A stretch of 64,000 nucleotides of DNA from Alteromonas sp. KC3. GTDB lineage: Bacteria; Pseudomonadota; Gammaproteobacteria; Enterobacterales; Alteromonadaceae. The stretch covers positions 1,860,001-1,924,000 of the forward strand of contig NZ_AP024235.1 in NCBI RefSeq assembly GCF_016756315.1, given 5' to 3'. Below, piece by piece: positions 54,332 through 62,757 of this stretch (its first letter is position 1; each line of letters opens with the position of its first letter). The position numbers were made by a program, and so were the translations under genes. The notes under the pieces were generated by a model that saw nothing but the letters and a program-made list of their open reading frames with translations, had not been told where the DNA came from and searched no databases.

Positions 54332-56659
54332 ATGAAAAGAACAGCCATCGCGTTGGCACTTTCTTTGAGCCTTTTGGGTTGTCAACAGACAAAAAGTAGT
54401 GATAAGACTGACATTGTTTCACAGGGTAAAAGTGACGTTCATAGCGCACTTCTTCAGCAAGAAAAGACGCTCATCGCCTTTTCTGAGTCGTCATTAGACA
54501 GTAATGTAAGCCTGACTAATGCAACAGCGCAAGCCAATGAGGGCCGTTTAGATATAACCTTTCTGGGTAAAGACAATCCTTACGCAGGCATCTCAATTAA
54601 GCCTGATACGCCTTGGGATATGAGTCACTTAGATGACTTTAACCTAGCGATGGATATTAAAAATACTGGAGAACATCCCGTTCAACTTTTCTTAAATATT
54701 TCTGACGTTGATGGGGCAACGTATACGCGAAGTGTTGCAGTACCAAGAGGGGACACAACCACGTATTACGCAAAAATGCGCGGCCATGATTTGGCGACTC
54801 CAGATGGTAATGTAAATCAGGAACTAAACTTTTTATCTGGTTTTCGTTCCAATCCTGAAACGTGGGATTCAGATGATGTGCAGTTTATTTCGATGTGGGG
54901 CAAGAAAAATCTTAACCTCAAGGGTATTACTGAAATAAGCATATCAGTACAAAGTAACTTATTCGATAAATCTATAGCGTTGGGCAATATTAGATTACGA
55001 CCGAATCCAGAAATGAATGAGAACTTTCTTACTCAAATAGTTGATGAGTTTGGTCAGAATGCAAATGTTGAATTTTCAGGAAAAATTCATTCCCAGCAAG
55101 AAATTGAAGCTGCAAGAGACGCAGAAGCGAAAAAGCTAGATAACAAACTGATGCCGGATCGTTCGCGCTTCGGGGGGTATAAAGATGGTCCTAAACTCGC
55201 AGCTACAGGCTATTTTAGAACAGAAAAAATAGATGGGAAATGGGCACTTGTTGATCCTGAAGGGTATCTTTACTTCGCAACGGGTTTAGACATTATTCGT
55301 TTATCAAACACTTCAACAATGACCGGGTACGGTTTTGATGAAAGCCTAGTTGATTTGGGAGGTGACGGCGTTACACCAGAAGATTCGAAGGGGCTTAACC
55401 GGGTAAATGATGAAGCTATTCCAAGTAGACATGTTGTATCTGAAGTACGTGCTAACTTGTTTGAATGGTTGCCGTCTTACGATGAACCACTTGGGAAGTG
55501 GTTTGGTTACCGTGGAAGCGCTCATTCTGGCCCAGTGAAAAAAGGTGAAACATTTAGTTTTTATGCAGCCAATCTGGAACGCAAATACGGAAGTGAAGAC
55601 CCGTTGGAAGCATGGGAACAAGTGACCATTAAGCGCATGAAATACTGGGGCTTCTCTTCGTTAGGAAATTGGACCGATCCGCGCTTCTATCAAAATAATG
55701 AAGTTCCGTTTTTTGCCAATGGCTGGATAATTGGTGACTTTAAAACGGTGTCTAGCGGTAACGACTTTTGGGCTCCATTACCCGATGTGTTTGACCCTGA
55801 GTTTGCCCGTCGTGCTGATATTACTGCTGCTACTATTGCCAACCAAGTTCAGAATAACCCTTGGTGTGTGGGCGTATTTATTGATAATGAAAAAAGTTTC
55901 GGTAGAAGTGAAAGCAATGAAACACGATACGGAATTGTTCTCCATACGCTAAAGCGAAATGGTAAAGATGTACCTACAAAAGCAGCTTTCACTGAACTTA
56001 TGAAAGCGAAATATTCGAATATAAATTCGCTTAATGAAGTATGGGGAACCGACATCGCTTCATGGGAGGCGTTTGATCAAGGAATTGACTCGTCGATAAG
56101 AAACGAGGCTCAATTAGAAGACTATAGCGCAATGTTGTATCACTATGGTGAGCAGTATTTCAAAATAGTGAACACTGCATTAGATAAGCATATGCCTAAT
56201 CACATGTACTTGGGCGCGCGATTCCCTGACTGGGGTAAACCGATGGAGATCGTAAAAGCTGCTGCTAAGCACGTTGATGTAATGTCTTACAATGTTTATA
56301 AAGAAGGTATACACCCGCAGTCATGGGCATTTTTAGAAGAAATAGACATGCCTAGTATTATTGGCGAGTTTCACTTTGGTGCCCGAGACAATGGGCTATT
56401 TCACCCCGGTTTGATCCAGGCAGCTACACAGCAAGACCGAGCAGAAATGTACAAAGACTATATGCATTCCGTTATCGATAATCCTTATTTTGTTGGCGCC
56501 CATTGGTTCCAGTATATGGATTCACCAATTTCAGGCCGTGCTTATGACGGCGAAAACTACAACGTGGGCTTCGTTAACGTAACCGACACCCCTTATGCTC
56601 CCATGGTGGAGGCTGCGCGGGAGATAAACGGCAATATGTACTCAAGACGCTTTAAGTAG
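54332..56659 (+). CDS. GH50 beta-agarase B, predicted lipoprotein
   Basis: A 775-residue paralogue of GH50 A with the same layout. The lipoprotein signal MKRTAIALALSLSLLGC precedes an N-terminal beta-sandwich (about 50-235) and a barrel starting ATGYFRTEKIDGKWALVDPEGY. The probable acid/base is Glu520 in FIDNEKSFG and the nucleophile Glu679 in IIGEFHFGA; GLFHPGL and GAHWFQYMDSP are also conserved. The two enzymes differ over most positions, so the duplication is old or one copy was acquired separately. Start chosen at ATG 54332 behind GAGAAAAG. Probably membrane-attached exo-agarase. Confidence 0.9.
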   Translation: MKRTAIALALSLSLLGCQQTKSSDKTDIVSQGKSDVHSALLQQEKTLIAFSESSLDSNVSLTNATAQANEGRLDITFLGKDNPYAGISIKPDTPWDMSHLDDFNLAMDIKNTGEHPVQLFLNISDVDGATYTRSVAVPRGDTTTYYAKMRGHDLATPDGNVNQELNFLSGFRSNPETWDSDDVQFISMWGKKNLNLKGITEISISVQSNLFDKSIALGNIRLRPNPEMNENFLTQIVDEFGQNANVEFSGKIHSQQEIEAARDAEAKKLDNKLMPDRSRFGGYKDGPKLAATGYFRTEKIDGKWALVDPEGYLYFATGLDIIRLSNTSTMTGYGFDESLVDLGGDGVTPEDSKGLNRVNDEAIPSRHVVSEVRANLFEWLPSYDEPLGKWFGYRGSAHSGPVKKGETFSFYAANLERKYGSEDPLEAWEQVTIKRMKYWGFSSLGNWTDPRFYQNNEVPFFANGWIIGDFKTVSSGNDFWAPLPDVFDPEFARRADITAATIANQVQNNPWCVGVFIDNEKSFGRSESNETRYGIVLHTLKRNGKDVPTKAAFTELMKAKYSNINSLNEVWGTDIASWEAFDQGIDSSIRNEAQLEDYSAMLYHYGEQYFKIVNTALDKHMPNHMYLGARFPDWGKPMEIVKAAAKHVDVMSYNVYKEGIHPQSWAFLEEIDMPSIIGEFHFGARDNGLFHPGLIQAATQQDRAEMYKDYMHSVIDNPYFVGAHWFQYMDSPISGRAYDGENYNVGFVNVTDTPYAPMVEAAREINGNMYSRRFK

Positions 56660-56683
56660 CTAGACACATTTTTGTTTGACAAA

Positions 56684-56710
56684 AAAGGCCTGTTTTAAGG
56701 CCTTTGTATT
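56684..56710 (+). terminator. Terminator between GH50 B and the PhoD-like gene
   Basis: Stem AAAGGCC/GGCCTTT with an 8-base loop and a weak T-run (TGTATTT). Some read-through into the next gene is likely, since that gene shows no separate locus palindrome. Confidence 0.65.
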
Positions 56711-56722
56711 TAGGAGTTTACT

Positions 56723-59110
56723 ATGTCTGAACGCCCTGATTTATTAAAGCGAAGAACACTAAAACTCGCTCTTGCTTCCGCAGTAACGACTTCGTTAGGC
56801 TGTGTAACACGTTATGCTGACTCACAAGATGAAAACCTAACATATAGTTCTTTTAATAAACCTTTTAAAGCAGACTGGGACGAGCGCTTTGACGGCCCGT
56901 TTTTGGGGGAGAATGTATGGGCTAACCCCATGGAAGACTGGGAAATAAAGCGTGGTAGAGCTTACTGCAGCAGTAAAAAAGGCTGTCGGAATGTGCATTT
57001 GCTCACTCATTCTATTATTCAGCCAGAGCAAGGCTTTATCACACAGGTAGTAGTAGAGACTGACGATACGCCATTCTTTAATGGCGGCGCAGGTTTTAAT
57101 TTGGGGCTACGAAGCGAGATAGATGAATATCGCAGTAACTGTTTCGCTCAAGGAGGAATAAAAGCAGGGATCCGTCAAAACTTGCTATTTATTGGTTCAA
57201 AAGCGGTTCCGATAGCAGTGCAACCATCAATTCTCTTAAAACTCGTTGGGGAAAAGCAAGGCAACGCAGTGAAGTTAACACTCTCTGCTTATCACCCTAG
57301 AACAAAAGCTCTCATAGCAAGTATTGAAAAATTGGAGTCAAAAGAGCTGGTGAAAGGCAACATTGCGATTGCCGCGAATACGGATTTTGAAGATATGCCC
57401 AATTCTGAAGAACCTGAACATCATGCTGGAAGTCGCTTTTCATTTAGTAACTGGACTCTTGAAGGTGCAGGCATAAGCTATGATAAGAGAAGGATCTTTG
57501 GACCAATTATGTGGGCAATGTACACGGTGAATCGCATCTCAGACGGGGATCAAGCAAAAGGTGACGTAAATCGACACGAGCTAAATTTGACCGCTGTAAT
57601 GGCTCCGCTCGGTACACAGGATAATAATCAGTTAATTTTAGCATTCTATCAAAACGGAAAGTGGATTGAGTCTGCAACGGCAACAATTGACGAGCTCTCT
57701 TGTTCTGCCTCGTTTCACATCCCAGATTGGAATGGTAATTTACACACCCGCTACAAACTCATCTATCGAAACGTTAAGAAAAGTGGCAAGAATGAGTATG
57801 ATTATGAGGGCGCCATAAAGGCTGAACCAGTTGATAGACCTTTGAGAATGGCGTCGCTTACGTGTCAAAACGACTATGCGTTTCCTTATCAGCCTGTGGT
57901 AGATAATGTCTTGCGTTACGACGCTGATCTTTTATTTTTTTCTGGAGACCAACTCTACGAACATCATGGTGGCTACGGAATTGTTCGTAAACCTGAAAAA
58001 CGTGCGATGTTAAATTACCTGCGTAAGTATTATCAGTTTGGCTGGGCGTTTCGTGAAACTATGCGTCACACACCAGTGGTTTGTTTACCTGATGATCACG
58101 ACGTATTGCAAGGTAATCTATGGGGGGAGGGGGGAAAGCCCATGGATAACCTAGACGAAGATGTAACGGCGTCTATTCTTGGAGGGTATGCTGAACCGGC
58201 AAATGTGGTGAACGCGATACATCGAACCTGTGTATCGCACTTGCCTGCGCCTATAGACGATACCTTGGGAGATTACGGTATTGGTACTTACTACACAACG
58301 TTGAATTACGCTGGCGTCAGTTTTGCGATTTTAGCTGATAGACAGTGGAAAAGTGCTCCCGATGTAATGGATATTGTTGTGGGCGAAACAGGGCAAGACG
58401 AGGCACCTACTTATTTCAATCCTGCGTTCGATAGCGAAAATCTTCATTTATTAGGAGAAAAACAAGAAGCATTTTTGACAGCGTGGGCAGAGAACAAACC
58501 AACAAATATGTTGGCAGCGGTGCTCAGTCAAACCGTATTTGCAGGTATTGCTACGCACCAACCTCGCCCTGATCGTTACCTTAAATATGACTTTGATAGC
58601 AGTGGCTGGCCCGCTTCCGCTAGGAATCGTGCGGTCAGTATCATGAGAAAGGCAAAAGCGTTGCACATTTGCGGCGATACTCATCTAGCCACGCTTTCTC
58701 AATACGGGGTACATAAACCAAGAGACAGCAATTGGGCTTTCTGCTCCCCCGCTATTGCAGCTGGCTGGCCTCGCTGGTGGTTACCGGAAGACGCGGGACT
58801 GCCTTGTGTCGAGAGACCTAAGCATAATATGCCCAACACCGGCAACTATCGAGATGCTTTCGGAAATGACATTTATGTGTATGCTGTTGCCAACCCGGAC
58901 GTAGGGGAGTCACCAAATCGATATGTCAAAGCCCATGAAAAAGGCAGTGGATTTGGGACCATTGAGTTTGACGTATCAAAGCAGACCTACACAGTAGATG
59001 CTTACCGGTTTAATGTGGATATTAGTGCCGATAGCGAATCCCCGCGGTTTCCGGGCTACCCCGTCACTATCTATGCAAAAGAAAACGCGGGTGAAAATTT
59101 GTTGATTTAA
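56723..59110 (+). CDS. PhoD-like metallophosphoesterase with N-terminal lectin-like domain
   Basis: A 795-residue exported protein. The N-terminus LLKRRTLKLALASAVTTSLGC resembles a Tat signal (RRTLK). A concanavalin-like domain follows at about 35-250 (FNGGAGFNLGLRSEIDEYRSN). The PhoD-type catalytic domain has LLFFSGDQLYEHHGG, then LPDDHDVLQGNLWGEGG and, near residue 650, HICGDTHLATLSQYG, giving the metal ligands. PhoD enzymes hydrolyse phosphodiesters and monoesters. The lectin domain and placement after an agarase suggest action on a glycan-bound group, which is inference. AGGAG precedes the ATG. Confidence 0.78.
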   Translation: MSERPDLLKRRTLKLALASAVTTSLGCVTRYADSQDENLTYSSFNKPFKADWDERFDGPFLGENVWANPMEDWEIKRGRAYCSSKKGCRNVHLLTHSIIQPEQGFITQVVVETDDTPFFNGGAGFNLGLRSEIDEYRSNCFAQGGIKAGIRQNLLFIGSKAVPIAVQPSILLKLVGEKQGNAVKLTLSAYHPRTKALIASIEKLESKELVKGNIAIAANTDFEDMPNSEEPEHHAGSRFSFSNWTLEGAGISYDKRRIFGPIMWAMYTVNRISDGDQAKGDVNRHELNLTAVMAPLGTQDNNQLILAFYQNGKWIESATATIDELSCSASFHIPDWNGNLHTRYKLIYRNVKKSGKNEYDYEGAIKAEPVDRPLRMASLTCQNDYAFPYQPVVDNVLRYDADLLFFSGDQLYEHHGGYGIVRKPEKRAMLNYLRKYYQFGWAFRETMRHTPVVCLPDDHDVLQGNLWGEGGKPMDNLDEDVTASILGGYAEPANVVNAIHRTCVSHLPAPIDDTLGDYGIGTYYTTLNYAGVSFAILADRQWKSAPDVMDIVVGETGQDEAPTYFNPAFDSENLHLLGEKQEAFLTAWAENKPTNMLAAVLSQTVFAGIATHQPRPDRYLKYDFDSSGWPASARNRAVSIMRKAKALHICGDTHLATLSQYGVHKPRDSNWAFCSPAIAAGWPRWWLPEDAGLPCVERPKHNMPNTGNYRDAFGNDIYVYAVANPDVGESPNRYVKAHEKGSGFGTIEFDVSKQTYTVDAYRFNVDISADSESPRFPGYPVTIYAKENAGENLLI

Positions 59111-59135
59111 TATTTTGTGATATTAAATTGAAAAA

Positions 59136-59168
59136 TCCGCTCATCAAAAAATAGCGATGAGCGGTAAG
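59136..59168 (-). terminator. Terminator of the ADH-esterase operon
   Basis: A 9-bp stem CCGCTCATC/GATGAGCGG; reading the minus strand, it is followed by ATTTTT. The orientation fits the esterase gene ending at 59221. The plus side lacks a T-run. Confidence 0.7.
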
Positions 59169-59220
59169 TAGTATAAAAATTAGTAGCGCTTTCTTGCGTT
59201 AGTTTTTCAACTTTTGAAGT

Positions 59221-60021
59221 TCATAAACGCTTTTGAATCTGATCAAAAAAACGCAGCGTTTTCTCTACGTTTTTGTGCCAATATGACCATTCATGGCCAC
59301 CATCAAGCCACTCAAAATCAAAAGAGATACCCTCATGTCTTAGTTGGCTCGTCAATACTTTGTTACTTTCGTAGAGTACGTCTTGATAACCGCAGTCCAA
59401 ACGCAAAGAAGGCAGTTCTTTTTTGCTCTTACTAAGCCAGTACATTAAATCGGTTTCATACTCATTTTCACAGCAATAGGTTTCGATAGGGTAGTCGACA
59501 AAATGCGTAAAATCATCCATGCAGGTGATAGCTGAATGAGCCGATATCCCTTTATATACCGATGGATATTTTGCACCTAGACGCAAAGCCCCAAACCCTC
59601 CCATGGAAAGACCCGATATATACCAATTGCTTTGCTTACTTACCGCGTCTATGGTTTGAGTTACAGCGTCTTTGACATCTTCGACTATCCAGGTTTCATA
59701 ATTGCCATGCTCTTTTAATGGGAGGTAACCCGAACCATCCCATAGTGCGCCATCCGATGGCATAACTAATACGAATTCACCAAGCCCTTTTTTATGCAAT
59801 TGTCTGTAAACCTCATGAACACCACCTAGGTTCATCCAAACCCAGTGATTACCATAAACACCATGCAGTAAAACCACAACAGGTAAATCTTTAGATTGAG
59901 GGTGCGCATTATAAATACTAATATCTCGCCGCCCGTTAACGGCGCTCGAATGCACAGTAATCAATGTAAGGTTGTCAGAAGTGAAGCGAGGGTTGGATAC
60001 TTCTAGTCTTTTAACTGTCAT
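59221..60021 (-). CDS. Esterase-D-like serine hydrolase (possible S-formylglutathione hydrolase)
   Basis: A 266-residue alpha/beta hydrolase of the esterase D (PF00756) family. The nucleophile elbow is SGLSMGGFGALRLG, with Ser near residue 143, and the catalytic His is in DGGHEWSYWH. There is no signal peptide. It is translationally coupled to the upstream zinc alcohol dehydrogenase (TAATG overlap). Paired with such a dehydrogenase, an S-formylglutathione hydrolase role in formaldehyde disposal is the natural reading. The fold alone would also allow a CE1-like deacetylase. Confidence 0.8.
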   Translation of the reverse strand: MTVKRLEVSNPRFTSDNLTLITVHSSAVNGRRDISIYNAHPQSKDLPVVVLLHGVYGNHWVWMNLGGVHEVYRQLHKKGLGEFVLVMPSDGALWDGSGYLPLKEHGNYETWIVEDVKDAVTQTIDAVSKQSNWYISGLSMGGFGALRLGAKYPSVYKGISAHSAITCMDDFTHFVDYPIETYCCENEYETDLMYWLSKSKKELPSLRLDCGYQDVLYESNKVLTSQLRHEGISFDFEWLDGGHEWSYWHKNVEKTLRFFDQIQKRL

Positions 60022-61148
60022 TAGTAACTATCCTTGGTAAAACCAGGCATCATAACAACGCCTTTCGCAATTCGACCGTTTAGTAAATCATCAAACCCAG
60101 TATGTATCTCGTCAATTGTATAAGTTTTTGTGACCAACTCATCAAGCTTTAGGTTTCCTGCTTCGTAGAGCTTGAGCAATTTAGCAAAATCCCGTTCGGG
60201 GTTGCACATACCGTAGAGAGGGTTTATGTATATTTTATCCCACTCGAATAATTCACAGTTAAAATCAATACGCTGCTCTATACCACTGACTTGAACAGCA
60301 GTGCCCGCACTTCTTATTAATGCTAGTGGTGCCGAACCTAGTGCAGGAATGGCTGTACACTCGAACGCATAGTCCGCACCTCTGCCGCCACAAATTTCTC
60401 GAACTTGATGCGCGACTTTTTGAAAATCAAGGTCATCTTTTTCTGCAATGATACCGTGAGTTGCGCCAAACAGTTTGGCTTGATTGAGTCGCTCTTGGTT
60501 TATGTCAATGGCGATTATGATCGCTGCACCCGAGTGCTTTGCTCCTTGTATGCAATTGAGTCCTACACCGCCGCAACCAATGATACAGGCTGATGCGCCT
60601 GCCTCGACGCGAGCTGCGTTTACTACCGAGCCCCAGCCTGTCACTACTCCGCAACCTACGATAGACGCCGACGAGAAGGGAATAGCAGAGTCGACAACAA
60701 CGACCGCCTCTTGTTTTACTACAGTATATTCACTGAGTGTCCCTAAATGAAAAGAACGCTCAATTGGAATATTATTTTTTTGACTTGATGCAATATGAGC
60801 ATGTCCCTTAAGCCCGCAACCACACACAGGGGAGTTCACTTCACATATGTGTAAATTTCCTTCTCTACATTGAAAGCATGCGCCGCAGGGAATTGCCCAG
60901 TTTAAAATGACCTTGTCACCCTTCTTTATATGAGTCACGCCGTCACCTACCGCTTCTACTATGCCTGCCCCTTCGTGACCGACAATAAATGGCTTGTTCC
61001 AGTTTTGAATAGAATCCCAGTCAGTGTGACATAGTCCAGCAGCGACTACTTTAACGAGTACTTCCCCCGTATTTGGCTGTCCTACAAATATGGTTTCTAC
61101 AGTGATGTTGCCGTTGCCGTCTGATGTGACAGATTTTGATGGGATCAT
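60021..61148 (-). CDS. Zinc-dependent alcohol dehydrogenase, class III-like (formaldehyde type)
   Basis: A 375-residue medium-chain dehydrogenase. The catalytic zinc ligands are in AAGLCHTDWD and VGHEGAGIVEAVG; the structural zinc site is CGACFQCREGNLHIC with four Cys; the cofactor site is IIGCGGVGLNCIQGAK, with Asp in IAIDINQERL favouring NAD. GGRGADYAFECT recalls class III enzymes that oxidise S-hydroxymethylglutathione. It is first in a two-gene operon with the esterase, near a P450, which matches the known 6-O-methyl-galactose demethylation set. Other alcohol substrates remain possible. Confidence 0.85.
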   Translation of the reverse strand: MIPSKSVTSDGNGNITVETIFVGQPNTGEVLVKVVAAGLCHTDWDSIQNWNKPFIVGHEGAGIVEAVGDGVTHIKKGDKVILNWAIPCGACFQCREGNLHICEVNSPVCGCGLKGHAHIASSQKNNIPIERSFHLGTLSEYTVVKQEAVVVVDSAIPFSSASIVGCGVVTGWGSVVNAARVEAGASACIIGCGGVGLNCIQGAKHSGAAIIIAIDINQERLNQAKLFGATHGIIAEKDDLDFQKVAHQVREICGGRGADYAFECTAIPALGSAPLALIRSAGTAVQVSGIEQRIDFNCELFEWDKIYINPLYGMCNPERDFAKLLKLYEAGNLKLDELVTKTYTIDEIHTGFDDLLNGRIAKGVVMMPGFTKDSY

Positions 61149-61450
61149 TTTGGTACTTTATAATTATTAACAGAATGTTAATCATTGAAACACAGTGCTC
61201 GAAGGGCTTCTGTCATTATGCCGTGATTAAATGTCAAAAATTTGCTGTTTCTACGAGCGCGCGTGTTTAGCCAAAAGCTGTTCTATTGTTAACGCATAGC
61301 GCTAAGTATCCTAAATGTCATTTATATGCTAAATATGCTCAAAATAATTTCTTAATACACTGTTTAGTGTCATTTTTGTTGCATTACTAAACACAGTAAT
61401 AAGTTGCTTTTTAAACGGGTTGTGAACTATCGAGTTCAAGGAGTCTGACA
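61149..61450. promoter_or_regulatory. Divergent promoter region ADH / AraC with locus-motif site 12
   Basis: 302 bases without a gene. ATTGTTAACGCA at 61285-61296 keeps nine bases of the locus motif, and a weaker ATTATTAACAGA lies closer to the ADH start. AAGGAG at 61438-61443 serves the GTG of the AraC gene. Confidence 0.45.
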
Positions 61451-62305
61451 GTGAATAAATCAGTGTACTGTGAACCATTCTGTATAGAAAAGGGACGAAA
61501 TTTCGAAGTGCATCATGTTAAATACGATGAAAAAGACCCATATCATTGTTTTATGCATTTTCATGAAGTTCATGAATTTATTATTTTTGAGAAAATAGAA
61601 GGGCAGTACTTTTACAGTCAGGGAGAGTCAGAATTAGACGATTTTGATATCGTGTTTACTCCTGCACTTGAAACGCATAACTTCAGTTGCAGCGCTCGAG
61701 AAAAATCTTGGTTTATTGTCCAGTTTATGCCGCACGTATTGGGCGATGAAAAAATGGCAAAAGCCAATGCCTTTTTCCAACACGGTTTACATTTACGACT
61801 CCCCAAGTCTCGCATCACCGAAATACAACAGCAAGTTCACTGGTTGTTAGAGAGTTACCAGCAAGATCCTAATAGCGCCCGCAGTTTAGTACTGTTGCAA
61901 TTGTTGATACTCACTATTGGAGAGTATGCCAAACCCGCTCTAGGAGGTATTAATCAGCCAATAACCTATTCTCCGCTTTATGAAAAAATGTTGCCAGTTA
62001 TTAATCAGTTTAGAAGCCAATCAGCAGTAGAGCTTTCTTTAATTGAAGCGGCAAATATGTGTCATTTATCGCCATCTCATTTTTCACGTATGTTTAAGCA
62101 GATTTTTCGCGTTAATTTCTCTGAATACGCGCTGCGTCATAAGTTATACAGCGCAGCAAGGCTACTCAGTCAATCAACATTGTCAATCACACAAATAAGT
62201 TATGAGCTAAACTTTTCTAGTCCATCTCACTTTATTGCACAATTTAAGAAGCAGTTCTCAAAAACGCCAAGGCAGTTTCGCGCATCAATGACAAATACAG
62301 AGTGA
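61451..62305 (+). CDS. AraC-family transcriptional regulator
   Basis: A 284-residue regulator with an N-terminal cupin-like sensor (HCFMHFHEVHEFIIFEKIEG, about residues 32-51) and a C-terminal double helix-turn-helix (LSLIEAANMCHLSPSHFSRMF and LSITQISYELNFSSPSHFIAQF, then KQFSKTPRQFR). The start is a GTG with AAGGAG 8 bases upstream. It is divergent from ADH-esterase and lies upstream of the P450, so these are its likely targets; the inducer is probably a sugar. Confidence 0.9.
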   Translation: MNKSVYCEPFCIEKGRNFEVHHVKYDEKDPYHCFMHFHEVHEFIIFEKIEGQYFYSQGESELDDFDIVFTPALETHNFSCSAREKSWFIVQFMPHVLGDEKMAKANAFFQHGLHLRLPKSRITEIQQQVHWLLESYQQDPNSARSLVLLQLLILTIGEYAKPALGGINQPITYSPLYEKMLPVINQFRSQSAVELSLIEAANMCHLSPSHFSRMFKQIFRVNFSEYALRHKLYSAARLLSQSTLSITQISYELNFSSPSHFIAQFKKQFSKTPRQFRASMTNTE

Positions 62306-62312
62306 GCGGCTT

Positions 62313-62474
62313 TTAATCCTTACATTTGGCCTTTTCAGTAGTGGCTATTAACTCACTTCTTTTATTTGTATCGCGAATAGTGGCGTATACGACAAAGTCC
62401 TTGCTAGCTAATTTTATACTCAGTGAAATGTCTAGCCCTGTTGATGTTCCAGTTATTAATGCAACACGTTTCAT
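62313..62474 (-). pseudogene. Remnant of a short-chain dehydrogenase/reductase gene
   Basis: A 53-codon frame on the minus strand reads MKRVALITGTSTGLDISLSI and continues KLASKDFVVYATIRDTNKR before its stop. This is the opening beta-alpha-beta of an SDR Rossmann fold (TGxxxGxG), but the last Gly of the motif is Asp, and the remaining 200 or so residues are absent: the AraC gene follows at once. It is best explained as a truncated leftover. Confidence 0.75.
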
Positions 62475-62757
62475 AGGTCTAATCCTCTATTGTGAACATA
62501 TACATTCAGGTTGAATTTTAGATGAAAGTGGGTATTTAGCAGTGCTCAAAATCACATTAATGCAGCACATTTTAACAGTAAATTTTTAGCTTTAACTGGT
62601 TATTTGTCTTGTTGCCCTCGTCCAAAATAAACTCAAAAGAGCATATTTTTGATATTTCTGAATAGTAGCCTGTCACTAATGTAAAGAAAATGTTGCTAGC
62701 ATGCTCCTACAGTAATCTGGCTATGAACCCATACAGCAACGAATAGGAGTGCGCACA

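Noticed and set aside
61149..61450. A small gene in the ADH/AraC interval
   Set aside because: No frame with a ribosome site and sensible coding text was seen; the region looks purely regulatory.
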